Source: Thermoleophilia bacterium
GTDB lineage: Bacteria > Actinomycetota > Thermoleophilia > BMS3ABIN01
NCBI GenBank assembly: GCA_016650015.1
Contig: JAENWV010000005.1
Coordinates: forward strand, 1 to 34,848
DNA length: 34,848 bases
Direction of reading: 5' to 3'
Of this stretch, positions 8,601 through 18,064 are shown one piece after another (within the stretch, counting starts at the first letter, position 1; the number at the start of each line of letters is the position of its first letter). The notes under the pieces are model-generated. The model was not told the DNA's origin. It made no database searches and worked only from the letters and a program-made list of their open reading frames with translations. The translations under genes and the position numbers were made by a program.

Positions 8601-9158
8601 TTAAATATAGTTCGCCCTCACCGACACCTTGCTGACGGCTGGAGAGGGATCGTTGGATTTGATCGTCACCTCAAAGAGATGCTGGCCGCCCATGCCCTTG
8701 TGCATCAGCATGGAAACGGTAACAGTTGTGCTTTCACCCGGTTCGATGGTCGTGGAACCCACGACCGCCTGAGCGTCTCAGCATCCTTCCAGTCTCTTGA
8801 CGTCGAGCTTGCCCAGACTAAGAGGACCGCTACCGGTGTTTCTAATGGTAAACGAGTGTTCGACTTTCTGATCCACCGGAACGCTGCCAAAGTCGTAGCT
8901 GGTCTCGGCAATCTGCATTCTGCCACCCGAGTCGGCCGGCAGGATTGTCGCTGCCTCCGTTTTCTGGTCGGCTGACCCCGTTGCCGTATCGGATTTTTGA
9001 TCGCCGCCGCAGCCAGCGATTATGGTCAACGTCAACAAGACCCCCGCTAATGCCGCGGTCATGGCTATAAATCGCTTCCCAAACCCCGGCCTTCCTGCCG
9101 TTCCAATAAATTTTCCCGCACTTCTTCTATACGGACCAGACCTGCTGTCATCCGCCAT
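8601..9158 (-). CDS. DUF1573-like lipoprotein, predicted selenoprotein (TGA 8778-8780 read as Sec)
   Basis: ORF track stops at 8778 with ...KLDVKRLEGC*. In-frame continuation is DAQAVVGSTTIEPGESTTVTVSMLMHKGMGGQHLFEVTIKSNDPSPAVSKVSVRANYI, ending at TAA 8601-8603. Lipobox IIAGCGG; SD aaggag before ATG. Confidence 0.75.
8748..8766 (-). promoter_or_regulatory. Candidate bacterial SECIS hairpin
   Basis: Minus strand GGTCGTGG-GTT-CCACGACC, perfect 8-bp stem starting 11 nt after the TGA, G at first loop position. Confidence 0.65.
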
Positions 9159-9383
9159 GAAATTGTCTCCTTTGAAGTATTCAGGACGACCCTATTTTAT
9201 CAACTTGGCGTCCTTTATTTATGATACCCAAGTGCGGACTTATCCAAAGCAGGGCGGCATTAAGAAAGATTAAGCCACCGGAGGTGAACTTACAGCCCGT
9301 TTGCCATATAATCCATAACTATCATCAATTTGCCGGGGGGCATTTTGCGTCCCGCGTATCTCTGCGCAAGGAAAAAGTAATCA

Positions 9384-11701
9384 TGCATGTTCCTCGCCTG
9401 CCAAAACAGTTCCCGGGACGCCATCTGGTCCTGATCCTGATCGTGGGCGTCCTGTTGGCATTCGTCGGCCTCCTGGACGTACTGCTGATGGATGACTTAC
9501 CCTGGATCGACCTGGCCTGGGCCGTCCCGATAGTCACCGCGGCTTACCTCTTAAGCCCGCTGGAGACTGTCATGGTCGCCCTTGTCGCGATGATCATCTG
9601 TGCGGCGAGCGTGGTCAGCGGTGACACCGATGTCAATTTCTGGACTTCTGCCGCGGTCGGCGCTTTCGGCGTTCTGGTAGCCATCATGGCTATCCTTATC
9701 CGCCGTTATTTCAGACGGATAAACCTGATCCGGGATGCCCTCGAAGAATCTCCCCTCGCCTACGCCGAGTTCAGCTTCCCTGGATACAAACTGGCTAGCT
9801 TCAACCAGACTTTCACGAGGCTTGCCAATAACAACTGCAAACCGGGCACCAGGCTATCCGAATTGTTATCTGAAGAAAACGCCGGCGAAATGGCCGCCAA
9901 AATGGACGAGGCAATCGCTACCAGGACGCGTGTCGACTCGGACGAGTTCCATCTGCCCGGGGAAGAAGGACGCGGCAGCTTCTGGCAAATAAACTTTATC
10001 CCGGTTTCCACTCAGGGAGGGGGACAGCCGCGGTCCGTGGCGCTCTTCGCGTACGACATCACCGATTCGGTAAACCGTGGACGCACACGCGAGGCGGCTC
10101 TCAGGATCAGCGCCGCGGTCATGTCGAGCCTCAGCCTGGGCGAAACGTTGCGAGTAGTGCTCGACAACATGGTCTTTACTTCCGGTACGGATGCCGGTGC
10201 CCTTCTCCTGCTCGAAGACGACCAGTGGGTAGGCAAGGCAGGTTACGGCCAATATTCCGACGAGATGATCCAACAGCTGCGCTTCCCTTATGACGACATA
10301 CCGGTCAGTGTCGCCGCCCTGGAAAGCAAGGAGGCCATTGCTTTGGAAAACCCGGCCGAGGACGGGCGCTTCAGGCCGGAGCTGATCAGAAACCTGAAAG
10401 TCAGATCATTGCTGATGGTGCCGCTCGTTTCCTCCAACCGGTCAATCGGCGTCGTCTGGCTCGTCCAGACCGACGAGATACGCAAGTTCACCGAGGAGCA
10501 GATCAAATTCGCCATGATCATCGGCTCACACGCGGCATTGGCGATCGAGAACGCCGGCATCTATGAGAACGAGCATTACATACGCAAGTCGCTGGAAGCC
10601 ATCGAAGCGATTTCCGAGGCCGGGCTGGTCTCACTCGACCTCGAGGAGGTCCTGATCGAGCTGGTAACGCGGGCCCAGGATGTCATGCAGATGGACGCCG
10701 CCATGATCCTGCTGGCCGACGAAACCGGCAACGAACTGGTGGCGCGGGCGGCGGCCGGTAATCTGGCGACGCCACTGGCGGATATCCGGGTCGGGATCGG
10801 TCAAGGACTGGCAGGGCGCGCTTTCCAGGAAGGTGTGCCGATGAAGGTCGACAATCTGCAAAACGACCCGGAGGCGCGTGATTTTTCTCTTTTTACCGAG
10901 AGCTCGGGTATCAGGTCGGTGCTGGCGGTGCCGCTGAAAGTGGGCGGCAGAATCTCCGGCATACTGCAAATCGGCAGCCAGCGGGAAAAGGCTTTTTCGG
11001 CCCGCGAGTGGGGACTGATCCAGGTTCTGACCGACCGGGCGTCGATGGCGGTGCAGAACTCGGTCCTGCACGAAAAGACGATGAAGGAGCTTGCCCGCGT
11101 GGCGATGCTCCGGGACGTGGCAGCCGCCTGCGCCGGGTCGCATGATATCAGAAAGATCGCCAGCAGTGCCATGGAAGCGGTCTACGAGCAGATGGGCTGC
11201 TTTCGCGCCAGCGTCTTTTATCTGGACGAAGAGCTGGACGGCCTGGTCAACCTGGCCTTTATGGGGCATTCACCAAAGGTCATGGACGAGTTCAAGTTCT
11301 CGCCGATGTCCCGCGGCACACTGCTGACCCGCGCCGTTCTGGAGCGGCGGATGATCACCCACGAGGAGGTCGATCTCTCCAATGCGACCGAGTCCGAAGG
11401 CTACATCCTCAAGGCGTTGCATGTAGGCGACAACCGCCGCTGCACGCTGCCTATTATTTACAAGGAAAAAGTAGTCGGGGGCATGGCTTTGGTCTGGCCT
11501 GACAAACGGCCGTTCACACCAGCGGCGATCGAGACGATTATGAGTGTCGCCAACCAGCTGGCTGTGGCAATCCATACCTGTGAGTTGCCGGGCGTGGAAG
11601 AAGTCATCAGGGAAACCGCAAGCGTGGATCCGGCCGGGGTCGGTAACATTCCGGAAGCGGGGGCGGAAACGACAGCCGATGCTGAAACGACGGTGAACTA
11701 G
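9384..11701 (+). CDS. Membrane-anchored multi-GAF sensor protein without a recognised output domain
   Basis: ORF open from 9221; ATG 9384 gives MHVPRLPKQFPGRHLVLILIVGVLL. N-terminal TM region, PAS-like segment, several GAF-like domains (e.g. SVLAVPLKVGGRISGILQIGS, CTLPIIYKEKVVGGMALVWP). Confidence 0.8.
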
Positions 11702-12457
11702 CTAAAACAGGGTCGCCACCAGGCTCAGCAGTGCCGCCATCCTCCCCAGCTCCACCGCTGCTCCCATCAAGTCTCCACCAGCGCCGCCAAACCAGTGTCT
11801 GCCCGCCGCCGCCAGAATCAATCCCGTGAAAACCGCGGCGGCGCCCGCCGTGATTATACCGGCCAACGGCAAAGCCAGGGCCAGCGCCGCCAGACCGGAC
11901 GCCGACAGCACGATTCCCAGAATGCTTCGCCAGCCCTTCAGGTTCGCGAGGAAGACGCTGCCGCTGCCTTCGTGGGAGGGCGCACTGACAGCGGTGACCA
12001 TGAGCAGGCTCAGGCGCGCTGAAATTTCCACGGCCATCAGGCTCCAGACGATGCGAACCCCCTGACCGGATGAGATGAGCAGCTGCAAGAGCGCGGCCCA
12101 GGAGATGAGGTAGGTCAGAAATACGGCGCCGATGGCGCCGATGCCCATGGTCCTGTCCTTGAGAACCTCGATGCGGCGAGCGGCGTCACCGTGAACCATG
12201 ACGGCGTCACCAATATCGGCAAGCCCATCAGAGTGATGAAATCCGGTAAGCAGGAGCGCCATGGCCAGAATGGCGGCGGCAGCGACGGGTTGGCCGAAAA
12301 GCCGCTCGCAACCCCAGCCGGCCAGGCCTTCGATGCCACCGAGCACCGCCGCGACCAGGGGCAGCAGATAGCCGGCACGTGCGGTGTCTTTAATCGTGCC
12401 CGCCCGCGAAAGCGGCAGAATGGTGAAAAACCCGAAGACGTGGCGCGCGCTGTTCAA
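11702..12457 (-). CDS. cobS: Adenosylcobinamide-GDP ribazoletransferase
   Basis: FFTILPLSR..., FHHSDGLADIGDAVMVHG, C-terminal GGAGGDLMGAAVELGRMAALL. Confidence 0.92.
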   Translation of the reverse strand: MNSARHVFGFFTILPLSRAGTIKDTARAGYLLPLVAAVLGGIEGLAGWGCERLFGQPVAAAAILAMALLLTGFHHSDGLADIGDAVMVHGDAARRIEVLKDRTMGIGAIGAVFLTYLISWAALLQLLISSGQGVRIVWSLMAVEISARLSLLMVTAVSAPSHEGSGSVFLANLKGWRSILGIVLSASGLAALALALPLAGIITAGAAAVFTGLILAAAGRHWFGGAGGDLMGAAVELGRMAALLSLVATLF

Positions 12458-13311
12458 GCTCCAGGCACCGCTCTGTCAGCAGCTACCTCGATGCAGCCGG
12501 CAGAATCTGTGATTCCGGCTGAAGCATCTCTGGATCCTTCACTGGCAAGCGATGCGTTGAGCCTGCTCACCAAAACGTCCAGGTCATGGATGGCGTCCGG
12601 TTCTCCGGGCCTCCGGACCAGAATGACAGCGGCGCCCTCAAGCTCGGCGGCCTTCAGTTTTTCCTCCAGACCGCCCTCACGGCCGGAATCCTTGGTGACC
12701 AGGGTCGACGCCCCGCATTGCCGCAGGCAGGCGCGGTTAAAGTCGACGCTGAAAGGCGGCCAGACGGCGATTATGTTTTGAGGTTTTATCCCCAGCCGCA
12801 GGCAATCTTCAAAGGATTCGGACAATGGCAGTATGCGTGCGGCAAAGTCCAGGCCGGCCTGGACGAATGGCTCGAGATTCCGCGTGCCGAGGGTCAACAG
12901 GGAACGGGCACCGCTTTCCCGAAGCCGGCTGGCCGCTTCATCGAAAGAGTCGACGGTATCCGGTGGCGAACCGGCGCCGATGTTTGCGGTTTGCTTCCAG
13001 GGCGGCCGCGAGCTGCGAAAGTAGGGCAGGCCGGCAATGTCAGCGGCAAGCCTTGCCTGCTCGCTGGCCTCCCGGGCAAATGGATGAGAACAGTCGACGA
13101 TGGCGGCGCAGTCCAGGCTGGCGGCGCTGGCCGCCATACCGCCGGAGTCCTTCCTGCCGGTATCGGTTTTAAGTCCGGCGGCGGCCGCGACTGAGGCGCC
13201 CAGCGGTGTGGCCACGCTGACGATCACGCGATAACCTTGTTCCTGCAGACGCCTGGCGGCCTGGTTGGCCTCGGTAGTGCCACCTATCAGGTATATGGTC
13301 TGGTTGATCAT
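12454..13311 (-). CDS. cobK: Precorrin-6A / cobalt-precorrin-6A reductase
   Basis: IYLIGGTTEANQAARRL, DCSHPFAREASEQA, TLGTRNLEPF, LVTKDSGREGGLEEKL; ATGA overlap with the cobS start. Confidence 0.92.
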   Translation of the reverse strand: MINQTIYLIGGTTEANQAARRLQEQGYRVIVSVATPLGASVAAAAGLKTDTGRKDSGGMAASAASLDCAAIVDCSHPFAREASEQARLAADIAGLPYFRSSRPPWKQTANIGAGSPPDTVDSFDEAASRLRESGARSLLTLGTRNLEPFVQAGLDFAARILPLSESFEDCLRLGIKPQNIIAVWPPFSVDFNRACLRQCGASTLVTKDSGREGGLEEKLKAAELEGAAVILVRRPGEPDAIHDLDVLVSRLNASLASEGSRDASAGITDSAGCIEVAADRAVPGA

Positions 13312-15216
13312 TGGTCCGAGGTTTCGGCTTTGATCCTTTTTCCCTCATAACCACGCGCGGTGACCATCCTGCCGTTGATGATCGCCGTGCGGGAGTTGCC
13401 GATGATGATAATCGTCCGCATGTCGATCTGCCGGGCCGGCAGTTCATCCAACCGGATGACGCCGCTGGTCTCGTTGGCGCCTCCCGCTTCGCGCACCCAG
13501 CCGACCGGTGTATTCGCCGGACGCTGCGGCAATCAGGCCGCTGACTTCTTCATACAGCGCCCGCCGTTTTTTACTGGTGGGGTTGTAGAGGCAGATGACC
13601 AGGTCAGAGGCCGCGGCCAGCCGCGCCCGCCGCAGGACTTCTTCCCGCGGCGTCAGCAGGTCGCTCAGACTGAGGGTGATGTAGTCGTTCATCAGCGGCG
13701 CGCCGAGCCTGGCGGCGGCGATCTGGGCTGCGGTCACCCCCGGTACGACGGTCACCGGCGCCTCGCCGGCGAGCTCCAGCAACGGTCCAGCCATGCCGTA
13801 GACTCCCGGGTCGCCGCTGGAAACCAGGGCGACCGTCCTCCCCTCCGCCGCCAGCCGGAGAGCCTCACGGCAGCGATCGATCTCGGCGCCCATGGAGCCG
13901 GTTATATATTCCTTGTCAGGGAAGAGCGGCCTGACCTGCTCGATGTAGGTGCGATAGCCCATGATGATCTCCGCTTCGCCAAGCGCGGTGGCGGCGGCGG
14001 CTGTCAAAAGCGGTGCGGTCCCCGCGCCGGTGCCGATGACCAGGACGGGCGCGGGTGCCTGATTTTGTATCGATGCCGTGGGAACAGGTTGAACCTGCCT
14101 GAAATCGTCAGACTCGACCGCCAGTGCCACAGTCACCCTGCCGATTGTTTCCTTCCCCGAAACCAGCATGGCGTTCTCACCGGCGGCCAGGAGCGCCGCC
14201 GGTTCACAGACGGCGGGGGTTCCCACTGTCTCGGCGACAAAGCTGTTACCGGGCCGGTCCAGTGCTGCAAGTTCAGCCGCCGTGAAAAAGACGATATCCG
14301 CATCAAGGGCGGCGGCGGCTTCGATCAGTCCGCTTTCCTCCTGCTTGATATCGATTGAGGCGACCCGGGCGATGGCGCGCTGGTCTATGCCGTGTTTTTC
14401 ACAGACAGTCTCGATGGCCTTTTTGATTTCCGCCGCCGGCGTACCCCGGCGACAGCCGATGCCCACCACGACGACTCGTGGGATCAGGCAGGCAGTCGGG
14501 ATGGCGCCACCATCGTTCATCTTCTCGTGTGTAATTAAAAGTCGTCCGGCGTAGCCGCTACTATCGCTGCCAGGCGGCAGCCAGCCGTAACCATCAATCC
14601 GCGGATCCTCACGGCTCTCAATACAGACGGGCTTGCCGTCAACCAGCAGCGCAGTAACTCGCCGAAGGGCGACCGGGTCGCTGACCACAAGACCCAGCTG
14701 ACGGGCGGCCTCGTCGGGAGCGGTCAGGCCCTGGACATCGCTGGAGGTCGTAATAACCGCATCGCCATCCAGGAAATCAGCGATCTCACCGGCGAACCGG
14801 TTGGCGCCGGCGGCATGGCCGCCGAGCAGGGGCACCACGTAGCGTCCCTCCTCATCGACAACGATGATGGCCGGATCGCTCTGCTTGGAGTCCAGGTGCG
14901 GCGCCAGCACGCGGAAGGCGATGCCCGCCGCCATGACACAGACGAGGGTTTCACCGGCGCGGAATCGCTCAGGCAAGGCTTCGGTGATGCTGTCGAAGGG
15001 ATCGCAACGCGGACAGCCCATGCTGTGACTTCGGGGCAGGTGGGCGGTGCCGCCAAAACGGTCGCGCAGCTTGAGCGCCAGCAAGGCCCCGCCCGCAGTC
15101 AATGAGAAATAGCTGATTTCGCGATTATCTTCCATCCTGCTGATATTCAGCTCCTGGATTTCGTGCTCACTTCCGGTAACCGTGGGAAAATCCGTCCTTA
15201 TAAAGCAGGGACTCAT
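13308..15216 (-). CDS. cbiGH: CbiG-CbiH/CobJ fusion (cobalt-precorrin-5A hydrolase / precorrin-3B C17-methyltransferase) with an apparent frameshift near 13530
   Basis: Main ORF 13444-15216 (likely start ATG 15135): CbiG part VGIGCRRGTPAAEIKKAI, CobJ part VLVIGTGAG..., GDPGVYGMAGPLLEL, LYNPTSKKR. Homology continues in the +1 frame at 13308-13532 (RPANTPVGWVREAGG...RTIIIIGNSRTAIINGRMVTARGY). Confidence 0.85.
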
Positions 15217-15919
15217 CCCCTGCCTGGGCGAGCGCTTCCCCCACCAGTATGATGGCGGTGCGGTCGATTCCCGCCGCCTCGATGTCGCTGGCCAGTTTAG
15301 CCACGGTTGTCCTCATAATCCGCTGGTTCTGCCGGCTGGCGTTCTGCACCACGGCGACCGGCGTCTCCGGTTTATACCCCTCAAGTAGTTGTTGCTGGAC
15401 CTCGGCTGCGAGCCCGGCGCTCAGAAATATGGCCATGGTTGCGCCGTGAGCGGCCAGCCGGGCGATGCTCTCACTCTCTGGCACCGGCGTCCGGCCGGCG
15501 GCGCGGGTGATGATGACCGTCTGGGAGACTCCCGGCACGGTCAGTTCGCTGGCGAGTGCGGCGGCTGCCGCGTTCAGGGAGGAAACACCGGGGACCACCT
15601 CGAAATCAATGCCCTCCAGCCGCAGCCAGGCGATCTGCTCCTTGATCGCTCCGTAGAATGAGGGATCGCCGCTATGCAGCCGCACCACGCGTTTGCCGGC
15701 ACGCGCCCGGGTGACCATCACCTTGACGATATCGTCAAGGCAGAGTGGCGCGCTGTCCACCAGCTCGGCCCGGGGGCAGAAACCCAGCAGCTCCGGGCTG
15801 ACCAGCGAGCCGGCGTGGATGACCGTTTCCGCCTGTTCCAGCAAACGCTTGCCCCGGATTGTCATCAGCTCCGGATCGCCGGGTCCGGCACCGAGAAAAT
15901 ATATTTTGCTGTCAGTCAT
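15167..15919 (-). CDS. cobM: Precorrin-4 / cobalt-precorrin-4 C11-methyltransferase
   Basis: ORF 15167-15988; likely start MTDSKIYFLGAGPGDPELMTIRG; AETVIHAGSLVSPELL, RLHSGDPSFYGAI, VVPGVSSLNAAAA. Confidence 0.93.
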   Translation of the reverse strand: MTDSKIYFLGAGPGDPELMTIRGKRLLEQAETVIHAGSLVSPELLGFCPRAELVDSAPLCLDDIVKVMVTRARAGKRVVRLHSGDPSFYGAIKEQIAWLRLEGIDFEVVPGVSSLNAAAAALASELTVPGVSQTVIITRAAGRTPVPESESIARLAAHGATMAIFLSAGLAAEVQQQLLEGYKPETPVAVVQNASRQNQRIMRTTVAKLASDIEAAGIDRTAIILVGEALAQAGDESLLYKDGFSHGYRK

Positions 15920-15956
15920 CTGTTCATCTCCTGCGAGCTTTCGCTTTAGCGGTTTT

Positions 15957-16697
15957 TCATTCGGGCGGCTGGATCCAGAGAATGGCAAAGTACGGCAGGG
16001 CTGCCGCCGACTCCCGGTCCAGCTTCTCCAGAACCCGCTCGCCGGTGCCGCCCAGCTCGATTACACCGCGGGCGCGTGCCCAGGCGCCGTTGGCGTCCAG
16101 CATTTCCAGGGACTCCTCCGACAGAGAGCGCGGTTTGATGATAACCACCGAAGCCCTCATCGCCAGAGCCTGTTCCAGGGCCGCGTGGGCCTGCCCGGTG
16201 ACCACCACCGTGGGCGTGTCTCCGGCTGCCAGAGGCAAGCCGAGAGCCGCAGCCATGGCGCTGGCCGCCGTGACGCCGCTGACCACTTCTACCCGGCCGG
16301 GAAAACGCTCCGCCAGGTAGCCGAAAGTACTGTAGAAAAGCGGGTCGCCCAGGGACAGATAGGCTACGTCCATGCCGCCGGCGGTGGCGGCGATAACGGT
16401 TTCCGCAGCGGCGGCGTGGGCCTGTTCGAGCCGCTCCCGGTCACGGGTCATCGGCATGAGCAGCGGCAGGCGGATGGTCGCTTCCGGCAGATGGTCGGCC
16501 ACCGTCTCGAAAGCGCGGCTGCCCGCGCCTTCCCGGTTTACCGGATAAGCCACGGCACCCACGCGCTTTATCACCTCGAGGGCCTTGAGCGTCAACAGGC
16601 CGGGATCCCCCGGTCCGACGCCCACTCCGTATAGAGTTCCCGGTTCCCGGCTCATGGCGCCCGGCTCCTCGCTGATGTCTTCCTGTTCATGGTTCAT
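15957..16697 (-). CDS. cobI: Precorrin-2 / cobalt-factor II C20-methyltransferase
   Basis: GTLYGVGVGPGDPGLLTLKALEVI, VAYLSLGDPLFYSTFGYL, VVSGVTAASAMAAALGLPLA; ATG 16697 overlaps the upstream stop (ATGA). Confidence 0.92.
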   Translation of the reverse strand: MNHEQEDISEEPGAMSREPGTLYGVGVGPGDPGLLTLKALEVIKRVGAVAYPVNREGAGSRAFETVADHLPEATIRLPLLMPMTRDRERLEQAHAAAAETVIAATAGGMDVAYLSLGDPLFYSTFGYLAERFPGRVEVVSGVTAASAMAAALGLPLAAGDTPTVVVTGQAHAALEQALAMRASVVIIKPRSLSEESLEMLDANGAWARARGVIELGGTGERVLEKLDRESAAALPYFAILWIQPPE

Positions 16698-18022
16698 CGT
16701 TCCGTGGTTACAGCCGCAGGCTCCTCGTCTGCCTGCGGTTTGTCTCCGGTAAAGATTATCACCGGATTGTGCTCCAGCCACTGCGTCGCCTCACCACGGG
16801 CGACCGATACCCTGGTGACGCTCCGACCTTCAAGGCCGGAATGTGCGAACAGGTTGTGCGCCGCTTTTTTGGTCTGCTCCAGCAGCGCCGTGACCAGTAT
16901 CCTGCCGCCGGGAGCGAGAGCCTCCAGGGCTCCCTGGAAAATCTTTTCCAGCCGGCCGTCGTTGCCGCCGACAATCACCAGGTCGGGCCGCGGCAATCCC
17001 TCGAAACAGTCCGGCGCCTCGCCGCTGACAGTTTCGATAACGGCTCCAAAGCGCCGGGCGTTTCGCGACGCCAGGTCACAGGCTTCGGAGTTCTTGTCAA
17101 TTGAGTAGACGCGGGCGACAGGTTCGATCAGGGAGCACTCGATTCCATATGAGCCGGTGCCGGCGCCTGAGTCCCAGATAACCCGTCGTCCAAGTGGCTG
17201 GGCCTTGGCGAGCAAGACGGCGCGTACTTCACTTTTGGACAGAGGGATCCCCTCGCCGCGCAACCACAACTCGTCGGGAATGCCCGGCGCTGAAGCGGAG
17301 CGTCCGGTTTCCATTCGGTCGGTATCCCCGGAGGCGTTCCGGTCTTCTTCCGGAAGAATCAGAAGCAGAGAGTTGCCCGGGAAGCCAAGAAGTGCGGCGT
17401 CCCCCAGGCGGCCCTGCCAGATCTGCTCTTTTGGCAGGCCGAGGTCGGAACCGACGGCGGCGCGGCGATTGGCCAGGGCCAGAGGCATGCTTTTGGCGAT
17501 CACCTGGGGAGAGCTGGACGCGTCACAGAAATAGAGGGTCGGCTGCGACACGTCCGGCAGGGGCGCCAGTTCCGAAGCGCGGCCATGCAGGCTCACCAGA
17601 CGCCAGTCCTGCCAGGACAAGTGCAGCCTGGCCGCCAAGATCTGCAGCGAAGAGATGCCCGGAGCAATATGAATCCGGTCAGCGAAATTCTCCTTGAGAA
17701 AAGGCAGGATGCCGAAACAGCCCGGGTCGCCACTGGCCAGCACGCAGACATCAGAATGCTCGAGTCCCGCGGCAACGAAACGCCGAGTCTCCTCCAGGTC
17801 GGCCGTGATGGCATGCAGTTCAGCGCCCTCAGGGGCCAGCTCCAGCAGACGCCGTCCGCCGGCGAAACTCCGGCAGCGGGCGATCAGGGATCGGGCCTCC
17901 CCGGTAAGCATCGCCCCGGTCCCCGGACCGACGCCGACTATATACAACATGTTCCGGTTTTCATCCATGTGCGTGTTTTGATGCATGTGTTTGTTTTCAT
18001 CCATGTGTTTGTTTTCATCCAT
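16694..18022 (-). CDS. cobL: CbiE-CbiT fusion (precorrin-6Y C5,15-methyltransferase, decarboxylating)
   Basis: MLYIVGVGPGTGAMLTGEA, LASGDPGCFGI (CbiE); GEGIPLSKSEVRAVLLAKAQPLGRRVIWDSGAGTGSYGIE (CbiT); N-terminus repeated (MDENKH)n, true start may be as late as 17950. Confidence 0.92.
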   Translation of the reverse strand: MDENKHMDENKHMHQNTHMDENRNMLYIVGVGPGTGAMLTGEARSLIARCRSFAGGRRLLELAPEGAELHAITADLEETRRFVAAGLEHSDVCVLASGDPGCFGILPFLKENFADRIHIAPGISSLQILAARLHLSWQDWRLVSLHGRASELAPLPDVSQPTLYFCDASSSPQVIAKSMPLALANRRAAVGSDLGLPKEQIWQGRLGDAALLGFPGNSLLLILPEEDRNASGDTDRMETGRSASAPGIPDELWLRGEGIPLSKSEVRAVLLAKAQPLGRRVIWDSGAGTGSYGIECSLIEPVARVYSIDKNSEACDLASRNARRFGAVIETVSGEAPDCFEGLPRPDLVIVGGNDGRLEKIFQGALEALAPGGRILVTALLEQTKKAAHNLFAHSGLEGRSVTRVSVARGEATQWLEHNPVIIFTGDKPQADEEPAAVTTER

Positions 18023-18029
18023 GTGCGCT
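17958..18029 (-). repeat. Four 18-bp tandem repeats over the cbiET start region
   Basis: Plus-strand units ttttcatccatgtgcgtg / ttttgatgcatgtgtttg / ttttcatccatgtgtttg / ttttcatccatgtgcgct; each encodes one in-frame ATG on the minus strand. Confidence 0.93.
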
Positions 18030-18064
18030 TATTTCTCGCTTCATATCCGGCTTATGCAAAAAAA

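Noticed and set aside
13508-13532. Programmed +1 frameshift in cbiGH
   Set aside because: No prfB-like stop/slippery context at the junction; indel or sequencing error is a simpler explanation, so only the frameshift itself is reported.
13360-14358. Long plus-strand ORF (332 aa) opposite cbiGH
   Set aside because: Low-complexity Arg/Gly/Gln-rich antisense translation of a high-GC gene with clear homology on the other strand.
17958-18029. 18-bp repeats as a CRISPR array
   Set aside because: Contiguous tandem units without spacers, in frame with cbiET; not CRISPR geometry.
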